Shown in pieces: positions 31,020-39,351 of a DNA stretch of 41,012 nt. Source of the stretch: Propionicimonas sp. GTDB lineage: Bacteria; Actinomycetota; Actinomycetes; Propionibacteriales; Propionibacteriaceae. Under the pieces are notes generated by a model, which did no database searches, was not told the DNA's origin, and was given only the letters and a program-made list of their open reading frames with translations. The DNA lies in the NCBI GenBank assembly GCA_027492575.1, contig JAPUEM010000048.1:15796-56807 (forward strand), in the 5' to 3' direction. Both the position numbers and the translations under genes were made by a program. Position 1 is the stretch's first letter, and each line of letters begins with the position of its first letter.

Positions 31020-32243
31020 ATGAGCAATCGACCGAACGTCCTGTCGATCGTCCTGGCCGGGGGCGAGGGCAAGCGCCTGATGCCGCTGACTGCCGACCGG
31101 GCCAAACCAGCAGTCCCCTTCGGGGGCACCTACCGCCTCATCGACTTCGTCTTGTCGAACCTGGCGAACTCCGATCTCACCAAGATCTGCGTCCTGACCC
31201 AGTACAAGTCCCACTCCCTGGATCGCCACGTCTCCACGACCTGGCAGATCGAGTCGATGCTGGGCAGCTACGTCACCTCGGTGCCGGCGCAGCAGCGCAC
31301 CGGCAAGCAGTGGTTCATGGGCAGCGCGGACGCCATCTACCAGTCGATGAACCTCATCAACGACGAGGATCCCGACTATGTCGTGGTCTTCGGCGCCGAC
31401 AACATCTACCGGATGGATGTCGAGCAGATGGTGAACTCGCACATCGAATCCGGCCTCGACTGCACCGTCGCCGGCATCCGGGTGCCGCGTTCGGAGGCGA
31501 GTGCCTTCGGCATCATCGATGCCGGCCAAGGCGGGAAGATCAACCAGTTCCTGGAGAAGCCGGCCGATCCGCCGGGGCTGCCCGACAGCCCGGAGGAGTC
31601 GTTCGCGTCGATGGGCAACTACGTCTTCTCCCGCGAGGCCTTCGTGGACGCGCTGGTGGCCGACGCCGACGACGAGAACTCCCGCCACGACATGGGCGGC
31701 AACATCATCCCGAGCTTCGTGGCCGCGGGCAGCGCCCAGGTCTACGACTTCACGGCGAACCGGGTCCCCGGCGCGACCGAGAAGGATCTGAACTACTGGC
31801 GCGACGTCGGCACGATCGAGGCCTACCACGCGGCCCACATGGATCTGGTCTCGGTCGACCCCGAGTTCAACCTGTACAACCGCAAGTGGCCGATCTGGAC
31901 GCAGCAGGCCCAGTTGCCGGGAGCCAAGTTCACCCTGCGCGGCACCGCCGAGGATTCGATCGTCGGCTCCGGCTGCATCATCTCCGGCGGTGACGTCGAC
32001 CGCTCGGTGCTCTCGCCGAACGTGATGGTGGACAAGTGGGCCCGTATCGAGGAGGCCGTGATCTTCAGCGGCTGCCGGATCGGGCGCAACGCGGTGGTGC
32101 GCCGCGCCATCCTGGACAAGAACGTCGTCATCCCCGACGGTGTCGAGATCGGCGTCGACTCCGAGCACGACCGGGCCCGTGGCTTCTTCGTCGAGAACGG
32201 CATCACCGTCGTCCCGAAGAACACCCGGGTTCCCGCCAACTGA
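31020..32243 (+). CDS. glgC: Glucose-1-phosphate adenylyltransferase
   Basis: Makes ADP-glucose from ATP and glucose 1-phosphate, the committed step of glycogen synthesis. The 407-aa protein has the nucleotide-binding start [20 protein letters not shown] (Gly14-Lys29), [19 protein letters not shown], the glucose-1-phosphate region [12 protein letters not shown], and a C-terminal left-handed beta-helix with [20 protein letters not shown] and similar repeats. Allosteric control by sugar phosphates is usual in the family. It ends 12 nt before a strong terminator. Confidence 0.97.
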   Translation: MSNRPNVLSIVLAGGEGKRLMPLTADRAKPAVPFGGTYRLIDFVLSNLANSDLTKICVLTQYKSHSLDRHVSTTWQIESMLGSYVTSVPAQQRTGKQWFMGSADAIYQSMNLINDEDPDYVVVFGADNIYRMDVEQMVNSHIESGLDCTVAGIRVPRSEASAFGIIDAGQGGKINQFLEKPADPPGLPDSPEESFASMGNYVFSREAFVDALVADADDENSRHDMGGNIIPSFVAAGSAQVYDFTANRVPGATEKDLNYWRDVGTIEAYHAAHMDLVSVDPEFNLYNRKWPIWTQQAQLPGAKFTLRGTAEDSIVGSGCIISGGDVDRSVLSPNVMVDKWARIEEAVIFSGCRIGRNAVVRRAILDKNVVIPDGVEIGVDSEHDRARGFFVENGITVVPKNTRVPAN

Positions 32244-32255
32244 GGCACGACGAAA

Positions 32256-32295
32256 GGGGCTCCGGCGGATTTCCGCCGGAGCCCCTCTCGTTTCG
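32256..32295 (+). terminator. Rho-independent terminator after glgC
   Basis: A 14-bp perfect stem (32256-32269 with 32272-32285), very short loop, followed by a T-rich stretch (TCTCGTTT). It ends glgC transcripts before the GH20 promoter. Confidence 0.8.
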
Positions 32296-32306
32296 CGAAA
32301 GTCTGG

Positions 32307-32312
32307 CAGAAT
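32307..32312 (+). promoter_or_regulatory. Putative -10 box of GH20 gene (CAGAAT)
   Basis: CAGAAT lies 8 nt before GTG 32321, matching the pulA arrangement. The upstream open frame crosses the terminator and is rejected as coding. Confidence 0.35.
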
Positions 32313-32320
32313 CACCGCTG

Positions 32321-33952
32321 GTGACTCCTGCTTCGCTCAGCAACGCCGCCGACCGGATCGATGCGCTGGGGCTCGTTCCGAGCCCCGCCTCCGTCGCCTT
32401 GACCGGGGGCACCCTCACCCTTCCCGGCGCCGTGACCGTCTCCGGCTCGGCGGTGGCGATCGAGGCGGTGACGGCTGCGATCGGCCCCGGTGCCGGCCTC
32501 ACCCTGGTGCCGGGGGAGGATCCGCAACTGCGACTGGTGGCCGACGACCGGCTGCCGGCCGAGGGCTATCGACTCCAGGTCGACGACAGCGGCGTCGAGT
32601 TGCGTGCCGCCGCGGCGGGCGGGTTCAGCGCGGGTGGGCACACCCTGCGCCAGTTGCTGCCGGCCTGGGCCAACGGCCCGGCCCCGCTGCCCGGCGCCAC
32701 GCTGGAGGTGCCGCACCTGGTGATCGAGGACGCACCCCGGTTCGGCTGGCGGGGGATCATGCTGGACGTGGCCCGCCACTTCCAGCCACTGCCCTTCCTC
32801 TACCGGTTCGTCGATCAGCTCGCCGCGCTCAAGCTGAACGTGCTGCACCTCCACCTCAGCGACGACCAGGGCTGGCGGTTCGAGGTCGACGGGTATCCCG
32901 AGCTCACCCGCCGGGGTTCGTGGCGCGCCGAAACGCAGGCGCCGGCCTGGGCGCACGGTGACGGCCAGCCGCACGGCGGCTACTACTCGCAGGAACAACT
33001 GCGGGCACTGGTGGCCTACGCCGCCCGGCGAGGGGTGACCATCGTCCCCGAGATCGACCTGCCCGGCCACGTGCGCGCGCTGCTGGCGGCGTACCCCGAG
33101 TACGGCGATCCCGGCGCTCCGGCCGAAGCGACGGTCGCCACCACCTTCGGCGTCTTCGACGAGGTGCTCCATCTCACCGGGCCGACCATGGCGCTGGTGG
33201 AGGAGATCTTCGCCCAGCTGATCGACGTCTTCCCCTCGGCCCACATCCACATCGGCGGCGACGAGTGCCCGAAGACGCAGTGGCGGTCGAGCCCCGCGGC
33301 GGCGGAACTGGCCACCGAACTCGGCCTGGCGGCGCCCGAGCAATTTCAGGGCTGGTTCACCGACCGTATGCGCGGCTGGCTGGCCGAACGCGGACGCACG
33401 GCCGTCGCCTGGGACGAGGTGATCGAGGATCAGGAGGCGCCGGGGACGGTGATCGTGTCCTGGCGCGGCTACGCCCCGGGTATCGAGGCGCTCGGGCGCG
33501 GCATGGAGGTGGTGATGGCTCCCGAGGAGTTCACCTACCTCGACCACTACCAGTCGGACGAGGAGACCGAGCCCTACGCGATCGGCGGCCGGCTGCCCTG
33601 GCAGAAGGTCCTCGGCTATGACCCGGCCACCGGCGTGCCACAGGATGCGCCCGGGCGGCTGCTCGGCGTCCAGGGGCAGCTGTGGAGCGAGTACATCCCG
33701 ACGCCGCAGCACCTGGAGTACATGGCCTTTCCGCGGGTGGCGGCGCTCGCCGAGATCGGCTGGGCGACCAGCCCGGCCGCCGAGCGGAGCTTCGCCGCAC
33801 GGCTGGTGCCGGCCGGCCTCCGCTGGGACGCGGCGGGCATCAACCATCGCGGTGTCGGCGGCGCCAAGCCCTGGCAGCACGGCGGTCAGGGTCTGCGGCG
33901 CCGTCCCGATGCTCACCGGACGGCCCCGGCCGGAGCGCAGCCGGAAGATTAA
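32321..33952 (+). CDS. GH20 beta-N-acetylhexosaminidase
   Basis: A 543-aa family 20 glycosidase releasing terminal GlcNAc or GalNAc by substrate-assisted catalysis. The N-terminal domain (1-140) is GH20b-like; the barrel starts FGWRGIMLDVARHFQPLPFL, followed by LHLHLSDDQGWRFEVDGYP, VPEIDLPGHVRALLAAYPEY, and IHIGGDECPKTQW with the catalytic pair Asp314-Glu315. No signal peptide is present, so it is probably cytosolic and may recycle imported chitobiose or wall fragments. It ends in an Arg/Pro-rich tail, and its TAA overlaps the stop of the convergent methyltransferase in TTAA. Confidence 0.93.
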   Translation: MTPASLSNAADRIDALGLVPSPASVALTGGTLTLPGAVTVSGSAVAIEAVTAAIGPGAGLTLVPGEDPQLRLVADDRLPAEGYRLQVDDSGVELRAAAAGGFSAGGHTLRQLLPAWANGPAPLPGATLEVPHLVIEDAPRFGWRGIMLDVARHFQPLPFLYRFVDQLAALKLNVLHLHLSDDQGWRFEVDGYPELTRRGSWRAETQAPAWAHGDGQPHGGYYSQEQLRALVAYAARRGVTIVPEIDLPGHVRALLAAYPEYGDPGAPAEATVATTFGVFDEVLHLTGPTMALVEEIFAQLIDVFPSAHIHIGGDECPKTQWRSSPAAAELATELGLAAPEQFQGWFTDRMRGWLAERGRTAVAWDEVIEDQEAPGTVIVSWRGYAPGIEALGRGMEVVMAPEEFTYLDHYQSDEETEPYAIGGRLPWQKVLGYDPATGVPQDAPGRLLGVQGQLWSEYIPTPQHLEYMAFPRVAALAEIGWATSPAAERSFAARLVPAGLRWDAAGINHRGVGGAKPWQHGGQGLRRRPDAHRTAPAGAQPED

Positions 33953-34602
33953 CCCTTCGTCGCGACCAGCAGCCCGTCCCCGACCGGGAGGAGGGCGGCC
34001 GTGAAGCCCTCCAGGTCGCGGACGGCGTCCAGCGCCTCACGGACGATCAGCGGCTCGTCGGCGGAGTTGTCCGGGTCGGCGACCTGACCCTGCCACAGCG
34101 CGTGATGCAGGACGAGGACGCCGCCGGAGCGCAGCAGCCGCACCGCCTGCGCGACGTACTCGACGTATTCCAGCGGGTCGCCGTCGATGAAGACCAGGTC
34201 GTAGGCGGCGTCGGTCAGCTTCGGCAGCACCACCAGCGCCTCGCCGGCGATCAGCCGGGCGCGCGGACGGGGCACGCCGGCCTCGTTGAGCACCTCGCGG
34301 GCGACCAGTTGCAGTTCCGCCTCGTTGTCGATGCTGGTCAGCACGCCGTCGGGGGCCATACCCTCCAGCAGCGCGACGGCGGAGACGCCGGTGCCGGTGC
34401 CCACCTCGACCACATGGCGGGCCTTGATGACGGTCGCCAGCAGGGTGAGGGCGGCGGCGGCCGCCGGACTGACCGAGGTGGCGCCCCGTTCGATGGCGTA
34501 CCCGCGGGCCGACTCGGCCGCCGGGGACGGCAGGATGAACTGGTCGGCGAACACCTGATCGGCTGCCGCGGCGGAGGCGGCGGCCTTCTGCTGAGGACTC
34601 AC
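33949..34602 (-). CDS. SAM-dependent O-methyltransferase
   Basis: A 217-aa class I methyltransferase of the catechol/caffeoyl-CoA type (Methyltransf_3). The SAM site reads VVEVGTGTGVSAVALLEGM, then LTSIDNEAELQLVAREVL, and the metal and substrate region YDLVFIDGDPLEYVEYVAQA. The homologue Rv1220c holds the same neighbourhood in M. tuberculosis. GTG 34602 follows TAGGGT (34609-34614, minus) by exactly 6 nt. Divergent from dapA. Substrate unknown. Confidence 0.9.
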   Translation of the reverse strand: MSPQQKAAASAAAADQVFADQFILPSPAAESARGYAIERGATSVSPAAAAALTLLATVIKARHVVEVGTGTGVSAVALLEGMAPDGVLTSIDNEAELQLVAREVLNEAGVPRPRARLIAGEALVVLPKLTDAAYDLVFIDGDPLEYVEYVAQAVRLLRSGGVLVLHHALWQGQVADPDNSADEPLIVREALDAVRDLEGFTAALLPVGDGLLVATKG

Positions 34603-34608
34603 GGGGCA

Positions 34609-34614
34609 ACCCTA
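34609..34614 (-). promoter_or_regulatory. Leaderless -10 box of O-methyltransferase gene (TAGGGT)
   Basis: Read on the minus strand, TAGGGT ends exactly 6 nt before GTG 34602. Confidence 0.5.
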
Positions 34615-34687
34615 CGCGACCAGCCCGGCTCGGCAGGATGGATCACCGCCGAAATCTCGACTCGGTCTTGAGGTGAGAGGTGTCCGT

Positions 34688-34693
34688 TAGTCT
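34688..34693 (+). promoter_or_regulatory. Leaderless -10 box of dapA (TAGTCT)
   Basis: TAGTCT ends exactly 6 nt before ATG 34700 and decides against the in-frame TTG two codons upstream. Confidence 0.5.
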
Positions 34694-34699
34694 TTGCCC

Positions 34700-35581
34700 A
34701 TGACCCAACCTCCCTTCGGCCGGGTGCTCACGGCCATGGTCACCCCGTTCGGCGCCGACGGTTCGGTGAACACCGACGAGGCACGCCGGCTGGCCGCGCA
34801 CCTGGTGGATGTCCAGCGCAATGACGCACTGGTGATCAACGGCACCACCGGTGAGGCGCCCACCACGACGAACGCCGAGAAGCGCGAACTGGTCGCGGCC
34901 GTCGTCGCGGAGGTGGGCGATCGGGCGCAGGTGCTCGCCGGGGTGGGAACCTTCGACACCCATCACACCATCGAACTGGCCGCCCAGGCCGCCGACGCCG
35001 GCGCCGACGGCCTGCTGGTCGTGACGCCCTACTACTCCCGCCCGCCGCAGGACGCCATCGCCGCCCACTTCCTGGCCGTGGCCGACGCGACCGAGCTGCC
35101 GGTCGTGATCTACGACATTCCGCACCGGGCCGGCGTCCCGGTCGAGACCGCCACCCTGGTGGAGATCGCGGCCCACCCGCGGATCGTCGCGGTGAAGGAC
35201 GCCAAGGGTCAGCCGGTGGCCTCCGCCGAGGTGATCGCCCGCACCGGGCTGGCCTACTACGCCGGCGACGACGCCATGACGCTGCCGCTGCTGGCGGTCG
35301 GCGGGGTCGGCGTGGTGGGGACGTCCACCCACTTCACCGGGGCGCGGATGAAGCCGCTGATCGAGGCTTTCCTGGCCGGCGACCTGGAATCCGCCGTGGC
35401 GCAGAACGCCGCCCTGCTGCCGGTCTTCACCGGGGTCTTCGCCACCCAGGGCTGCATGCTGGTCAAGGCGGGGCTGGACGCCCGCGGCTTCGCGACCGGC
35501 GGCCTGCGCCGTCCGCTGCTGGAGGCGAGCGCCGAGCAGACCGCGACCTTCGTCGCCCTGCTGGACGCGGCCGGCCTGTAA
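34700..35581 (+). CDS. dapA: 4-hydroxy-tetrahydrodipicolinate synthase
   Basis: Condenses pyruvate with aspartate semialdehyde, the first step specific to lysine/diaminopimelate. The 293-aa TIM barrel shows GRVLTAMVTPFGADGSVN, the NGTTGEAPTTT loop, VVIYDIPHRAGVPV (Tyr138), and RIVAVKDAKG with the Schiff-base Lys166. The proton relay Thr-Thr is in NGTTGE. Followed by tatB after 21 nt, but tatB has its own TAGGCT box, so it is a separate or nested unit. In mycobacteria sigE, rseA and htrA lie between the methyltransferase and tatB; here dapA takes that place. Confidence 0.95.
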   Translation: MTQPPFGRVLTAMVTPFGADGSVNTDEARRLAAHLVDVQRNDALVINGTTGEAPTTTNAEKRELVAAVVAEVGDRAQVLAGVGTFDTHHTIELAAQAADAGADGLLVVTPYYSRPPQDAIAAHFLAVADATELPVVIYDIPHRAGVPVETATLVEIAAHPRIVAVKDAKGQPVASAEVIARTGLAYYAGDDAMTLPLLAVGGVGVVGTSTHFTGARMKPLIEAFLAGDLESAVAQNAALLPVFTGVFATQGCMLVKAGLDARGFATGGLRRPLLEASAEQTATFVALLDAAGL

Positions 35582-35590
35582 CGACCGTCG

Positions 35591-35596
35591 TAGGCT
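35591..35596 (+). promoter_or_regulatory. Leaderless -10 box of tatB (TAGGCT)
   Basis: TAGGCT ends exactly 6 nt before GTG 35603. Confidence 0.5.
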
Positions 35597-35602
35597 GGCT
35601 TC

Positions 35603-35977
35603 GTGCCCGACTTCAATGCCGCCGAGATCCTCGTGCTCGCGGTGCTCGCGGTGCTCATCTTCGGGCCGGAGAAGCTGCCCGAGCTGGCGCGGAAGACCGC
35701 GCGGGTGGTGGCCTACGTCCGCAATATCGCCAATGATGCTCGCGGCCAGCTGCGTGAGCAGCTCGGGCCGGAGTTCGACGACATCCACCTCTCCGACCTC
35801 AACCCGCGGACGATGGGCGCCAAGCTGCTGGGGGAGGACGCCACGCGGGATCTGGCCGAGGTGGGACGGACGGCGGCCGACGCCGCGTCCGACCTGAAGA
35901 AGACGACCGCCGGCGCCGAAGCCGAGCCAGTCGCCCCCGCTCCGCGCATCGTCGCCTTCGACCCCGAAGCCACCTGA
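35603..35977 (+). CDS. tatB: Sec-independent translocase subunit TatB
   Basis: A 124-aa Tat component that with TatC forms the twin-arginine signal receptor. It has a short N-terminal membrane helix (about 7-20, AEILVLAVLAVLIF), the hinge GPEKLPEL, an amphipathic helix RKTARVVAYVRNIANDARGQ and an acidic C-terminal region. The block QLREQLGPEFDDIHLSDLNP is typical of actinobacterial TatB and argues against TatA. No tatA or tatC is nearby, as usual in this phylum. Confidence 0.9.
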   Translation: MPDFNAAEILVLAVLAVLIFGPEKLPELARKTARVVAYVRNIANDARGQLREQLGPEFDDIHLSDLNPRTMGAKLLGEDATRDLAEVGRTAADAASDLKKTTAGAEAEPVAPAPRIVAFDPEAT

Positions 35978-36092
35978 CGCAGCAGTTGCTCGTCCTGGGA
36001 ATCGAGAAGCCGACCACGTGCGACGCCGGACGCCTCTCAAGCCGTGGGTGAGGGACGTGGCGGTGCGGTTCCGACCGTAGCGGCCGAGGCGG

Positions 36093-36098
36093 TACCCT
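36093..36098 (+). promoter_or_regulatory. Leaderless -10 box of MgtE_N/CBS gene (TACCCT)
   Basis: TACCCT lies 7 nt before GTG 36106. Confidence 0.4.
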
Positions 36099-36105
36099 CC
36101 GGGGT

Positions 36106-37374
36106 GTGAGTGGAGCAAACTCGGCGATCTTCGTCTCGCGGATCAAAGGCCTGCCGATGCTCGACCCCAACGGCGATCACGTCGGACGGGTGCGCGATGT
36201 GGTCATTCAGAACCGGACCGGCAATCGCGCCCCGCGCGTGAAAGGCCTTGTGGTCGAGCTCTTCGCCACGCGCCGGATCTTCTATCCGATGGCGCGGGTG
36301 CGTTCCATCGACGCCCACCAGGTCATCGTCTCCGGGCTGGTGAACACCCGGCGCTTCGAGGCGCGGGATGCCGAGGTGCTGGTGATCGACCACCTCCTCG
36401 ACCGCACCGTCACCCGCAGCGATTCGAGCGTGGCCGAGACGATCTTCGATGTGGCCATCCAGCGCACCCGGGCTCGGGAGTGGGAGGTCTCCGAGGTCGC
36501 CCTGCGGGAGCCGACCCGGCGTCCGTTCGCCCGTGGGCACGTGACGGTGGTCGACTGGTCGGAGCTGCCCGACTTCATCGGCTCGCCCGCGGTCCGGGAC
36601 GCCGAGCAGCTGGTCGCCCGGCTGGCCGAGCTGAAGCCGGCCGACGTCGCCCGCGAACTGCACGACATGGATCCGGCCACCCGCGCCCAGGTGGTGCAGG
36701 CGATGGACGACGAGGATCTGGCCGGCGCCTTGGAGGAGCTGCCCGAGGACGAGCAGGTGGAACTGATCGCCACCCTCGACCGGGAGCGTGCCGCCGACGT
36801 GCTGGAGGAGATGGATCCGGACGACGCCGCCGACCTGATCGCCGAACTGGATTCCGTCGTCGCCGAGGAGATCCTGGAGAAGATGGAGCCGGAGGACGCC
36901 AAGGACGTCCGGACCCTGCTTTCCTACGATGCGGCGACCGCGGGCGGCCTGATGAACCCCGAGCCGGTGATCCTGCCCGTGGACGCCACCGTCGCCGACG
37001 CGCTGGCCGCTGTCCGGCAGGAGGAGATCACGCCGGCGATGGCCGCGCTCGCCTTCATCTGCCGCTCCCCGCTGGACACCCCGACCGGCCGCTACCTGGG
37101 CGCCGTCCACATCCAGCGGCTGCTGCGCGAACCCCCGTCCATCCTCGCGGCGACGCTGATCGATCCCGACATCACGCCGCTGACGCCGACCTCGAACATC
37201 GCCCAGGTCTCCCGCTACTTCGCCACCTACGACCTGGTCTGCGCCCCGGTGGTGGACGCCGAGCGCCGGCTGCTGGGCGCGGTGACCGTGGACGACGTGC
37301 TCGACCACATCCTGCCCAACGACTGGCGCGGGGTGCAGCTGGACCGGCTCGAAGCGGAGGTGACCGATGGCTAA
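36106..37374 (+). CDS. MgtE N-terminal/CBS-domain protein lacking the channel
   Basis: A 422-aa soluble protein. The first 100 residues form a PRC-barrel-like domain (FVSRIKGLPMLDPNGDHVGR, VRDVVIQNRTGNRAPRVKGL). Next comes an MgtE_N helical superhelix (about 178-275) with acidic repeats such as HDMDPATRAQVVQAMDDEDL, LEELPEDEQVELIATLDRE and LEEMDPDDAADLIAEL, then a pair of CBS domains (about 275-410) with YDAATAGGLMNPEPVIL. True MgtE transporters end in five membrane helices, which are absent here, so this is a Mg2+ or nucleotide sensor, not a transporter. Its end overlaps the DUF1003 gene by 8 nt, and mycobacteria have the same pair next to mrp (Rv1232c region). Confidence 0.9.
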   Translation: MSGANSAIFVSRIKGLPMLDPNGDHVGRVRDVVIQNRTGNRAPRVKGLVVELFATRRIFYPMARVRSIDAHQVIVSGLVNTRRFEARDAEVLVIDHLLDRTVTRSDSSVAETIFDVAIQRTRAREWEVSEVALREPTRRPFARGHVTVVDWSELPDFIGSPAVRDAEQLVARLAELKPADVARELHDMDPATRAQVVQAMDDEDLAGALEELPEDEQVELIATLDRERAADVLEEMDPDDAADLIAELDSVVAEEILEKMEPEDAKDVRTLLSYDAATAGGLMNPEPVILPVDATVADALAAVRQEEITPAMAALAFICRSPLDTPTGRYLGAVHIQRLLREPPSILAATLIDPDITPLTPTSNIAQVSRYFATYDLVCAPVVDAERRLLGAVTVDDVLDHILPNDWRGVQLDRLEAEVTDG

Positions 37375-37855
37375 GCAGGAGCGTCTGGACACCCCCGGTC
37401 GCCGGACCGGCTGGCTGCCGAAGATGCGGGTCGGCGACGACGCCTTCGGCGACTTCGCGGAATCCGCGGCGCGCTACATGGGCACCGGCAAGTTCATCAT
37501 CTGGATGTCGGTCTTCATCATCGGCTGGATCCTGTGGAACGTCTTCTTCGGGTTCCCCGATGAGTTCCCGTTCATCTTCCTGACCCTGCTGCTCTCTCTG
37601 CAGGCCTCCTACGCCGCCCCGCTGATCCTGCTCGCGCAGAACCGGCAGGAATCCCGCGACCGGGTGAGCCTGGAGCACGACCGCGAGGTCGCCGCCCAAT
37701 CCCGCGCCGACATGGACTTCCTGGCCCGCGAGATCGCCTCGCTGCGCGCCCGCATGAACGACGTCGCCACCCGCGACTTCATCCGCTCCGAGCTGAAGGA
37801 CCTGCTCGCCGAACTCGAAGAGCGCCGCGAGGAGCCCTCCGACCTCGCCGAGTAG
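37367..37855 (+). CDS. DUF1003 membrane protein
   Basis: A 162-aa protein with two membrane helices (about 45-65, FIIWMSVFIIGWILWNVFFG, and 70-92) joined by a short loop containing FPDEFPFIFLTLLLSLQASY, followed by a charged coiled-coil tail (DRVSLEHDREVAAQSRADMD to the Glu-rich end). This is the standard DUF1003 layout. It overlaps the MgtE_N/CBS gene by 8 nt, so the two are co-translated and may form a sensor-effector complex at the membrane. Function unknown. Confidence 0.92.
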   Translation: MAKQERLDTPGRRTGWLPKMRVGDDAFGDFAESAARYMGTGKFIIWMSVFIIGWILWNVFFGFPDEFPFIFLTLLLSLQASYAAPLILLAQNRQESRDRVSLEHDREVAAQSRADMDFLAREIASLRARMNDVATRDFIRSELKDLLAELEERREEPSDLAE

Positions 37856-37882
37856 GCGACACGACAGCGGTGGCGTGGTTCG

Positions 37883-38002
37883 GAGATCCCGGGTCAAGCC
37901 CGGGATGACGGTGGCTGGGCCGATCAGTCGGCGCAGGATGTCGCTGGCGGAACCTTGCCGCCCGGCCCAACCACGTCATCCCGGGCTACGACCCGGGATC
38001 TC
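37883..38002. repeat. REP-type inverted pair 2 (REPIN-like)
   Basis: Left arm 37883-37910 and right arm 37974-38002 are inverted copies with identical 8-bp stems ATCCCGGG/CCCGGGAT (37886-37893/37899-37906 and 37978-37985/37992-37999) and different loops. Similarity continues inward for about 10 nt. The spacer is about 60 nt. It lies between DUF1003 and mrp and may also act as a transcript end. Confidence 0.8.
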
Positions 38003-38034
38003 TGCTCACGAGAACGGTCGCCGCCGGCCAGCAC

Positions 38035-38040
38035 TAGAGT
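38035..38040 (+). promoter_or_regulatory. Leaderless -10 box of mrp (TAGAGT)
   Basis: TAGAGT ends exactly 6 nt before ATG 38047. Confidence 0.5.
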
Positions 38041-38046
38041 TGGGGC

Positions 38047-39189
38047 ATGTCTGTCGTCAGCGCTGTGAATGAAGCCCTCGCCACCGTCATCGACCCGGAG
38101 ATCCGGCGTCCGATCACCGAACTGGGGATGGTGGAGTCGGTCGCGGTGGAAGACGGACGCGCGGCGATCACCGTCCTGCTGACCATCGCCGGCTGCCCGC
38201 TGCAATCGACCATCCAGCGGGACGTGACCGCGGCGGTGCTCTCCGTCGACGGGGTGGAGGACGTCGATCTGACCCTCGGCGTCATGAACGACGAGCAGCG
38301 CGCGGCGCTCAAGCAGCAGCTTCGCGGCGGCGTCGCCGACCGCGAGATCCCATTCAGCCGTCCCGACAACCGCACCCAGGTGATCCTGGTCGCCTCCGGC
38401 AAGGGCGGGGTCGGCAAGTCGTCGGTCACCGTCAACCTGGCGATGGCGCTGGTCGCCCGCGGACGCACGGTTGGCGTGCTGGACGCCGACATCTACGGCC
38501 ACTCAATCCCGCCCATGCTGGGCCTGGCGGACGCCTCCCCGACCTCGGTGGACGGCATGATCCTGCCGGTGCCCGCGCTGGGGATGCAGGTGATCTCGAT
38601 CGGCATGCTGAAGGCCAGCCGCGACCAGGTGATCGCCTGGCGCGGGCCCATCCTCGACCGGGCGCTGCAGCAGTTCCTGGCCGATGTCTACTGGGGGGAT
38701 CTCGACTTCCTGCTGGTCGACCTGCCGCCCGGCACCGGCGACGTGGCGCTCTCGCTGGGCCAGAAGCTGCCCAAGGCCGAGGTGCTGGTGGTGACCACCC
38801 CGCAGCAGGCCGCCGCCGAGGTCGCCGAGCGCGCCGGCACGATGGCCTCGATGCTCGAGCAGCGGGTGATCGGGGTGATCGAGAACATGGCCTACCTGGA
38901 TGTCACCTGCCCGCACTGCGATGAGGTGCACCGGGTGGACGTCTTCGGCGCCGGTGGCGGCCAGGCGGTCTCCGAGACGCTCACCGAGCGGCTCGGCTAC
39001 GAGGTGCCGCTGCTGGCCGAGATCCCGATGGATCCGGCCATGTCCGCCGCCTGCGACGACGGCGTCCCGCTGGTGGCGACCGATCCGTCCCACCCGTCGG
39101 CGGTCGCGCTGACCGAAGTGGCCGACCTCCTCTCCTCCCGCCGGATCAGCCTGATTGGCAAGAGCCTGAACCTCACCCCCGTCGGCTGA
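38047..39189 (+). CDS. mrp: Mrp/ApbC iron-sulfur carrier ATPase
   Basis: A 380-aa P-loop protein that binds and transfers Fe-S clusters. An N-terminal MIP18/DUF59 domain (1-90) with DPEIRRPITELGMVESVAVE precedes the deviant Walker A GKGGVGKSS (118-126) and the Mrp blocks VGVLDADIYGHSIPPMLGL, LLVDLPPGTGDVALSL and GVIENMAYLD. CPHC (Cys288, Cys291) is the cluster-binding pair at the dimer interface. ATG 38047 is leaderless. It may supply clusters to proteins such as FdxA, but the link is only general. Confidence 0.95.
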   Translation: MSVVSAVNEALATVIDPEIRRPITELGMVESVAVEDGRAAITVLLTIAGCPLQSTIQRDVTAAVLSVDGVEDVDLTLGVMNDEQRAALKQQLRGGVADREIPFSRPDNRTQVILVASGKGGVGKSSVTVNLAMALVARGRTVGVLDADIYGHSIPPMLGLADASPTSVDGMILPVPALGMQVISIGMLKASRDQVIAWRGPILDRALQQFLADVYWGDLDFLLVDLPPGTGDVALSLGQKLPKAEVLVVTTPQQAAAEVAERAGTMASMLEQRVIGVIENMAYLDVTCPHCDEVHRVDVFGAGGGQAVSETLTERLGYEVPLLAEIPMDPAMSAACDDGVPLVATDPSHPSAVALTEVADLLSSRRISLIGKSLNLTPVG

Positions 39190-39210
39190 CCGCCATCCAT
39201 CCCTCACCTC

Positions 39211-39292
39211 ATCGCCGAGGGCCAGCCTTAGCCACCGAGAGCCAGCATTCAAGGCTGGCCTTCGATCGGTAAGACTGGCCCTCGGCGCCGAG
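39211..39292. repeat. Four-arm palindromic intergenic element
   Basis: An outer perfect 12-bp stem GCCGAGGGCCAG/CTGGCCCTCGGC (39214-39225 with 39275-39286) extends to 17 bp with one mismatch. It encloses a second hairpin GCCAGC/GCTGGC (39241-39246 with 39254-39259). The GGCCAGYCTT-like core thus occurs four times, two in each orientation. It could end mrp transcription but lacks a T-run. Mobile-repeat origin is plausible. Confidence 0.65.
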
Positions 39293-39339
39293 GTTTGGAC
39301 GGTGGCAGCCGTGCACAGCAGACTCACAGCGCGAGGTCA

Positions 39340-39345
39340 TAGGCT
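39340..39345 (+). promoter_or_regulatory. Leaderless -10 box of CitE-like gene (TAGGCT)
   Basis: TAGGCT ends exactly 6 nt before GTG 39352. Confidence 0.5.
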
Positions 39346-39351
39346 AGGGAA

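Noticed and set aside
32036-32320. N-terminal extension of the GH20 protein
   Set aside because: It would run through the end of glgC and its terminator hairpin; GTG 32321 has a promoter-like box.
34615-34699. Lysine riboswitch upstream of dapA
   Set aside because: The -10 box sits 6 nt before the ATG, so there is no leader to carry a riboswitch.
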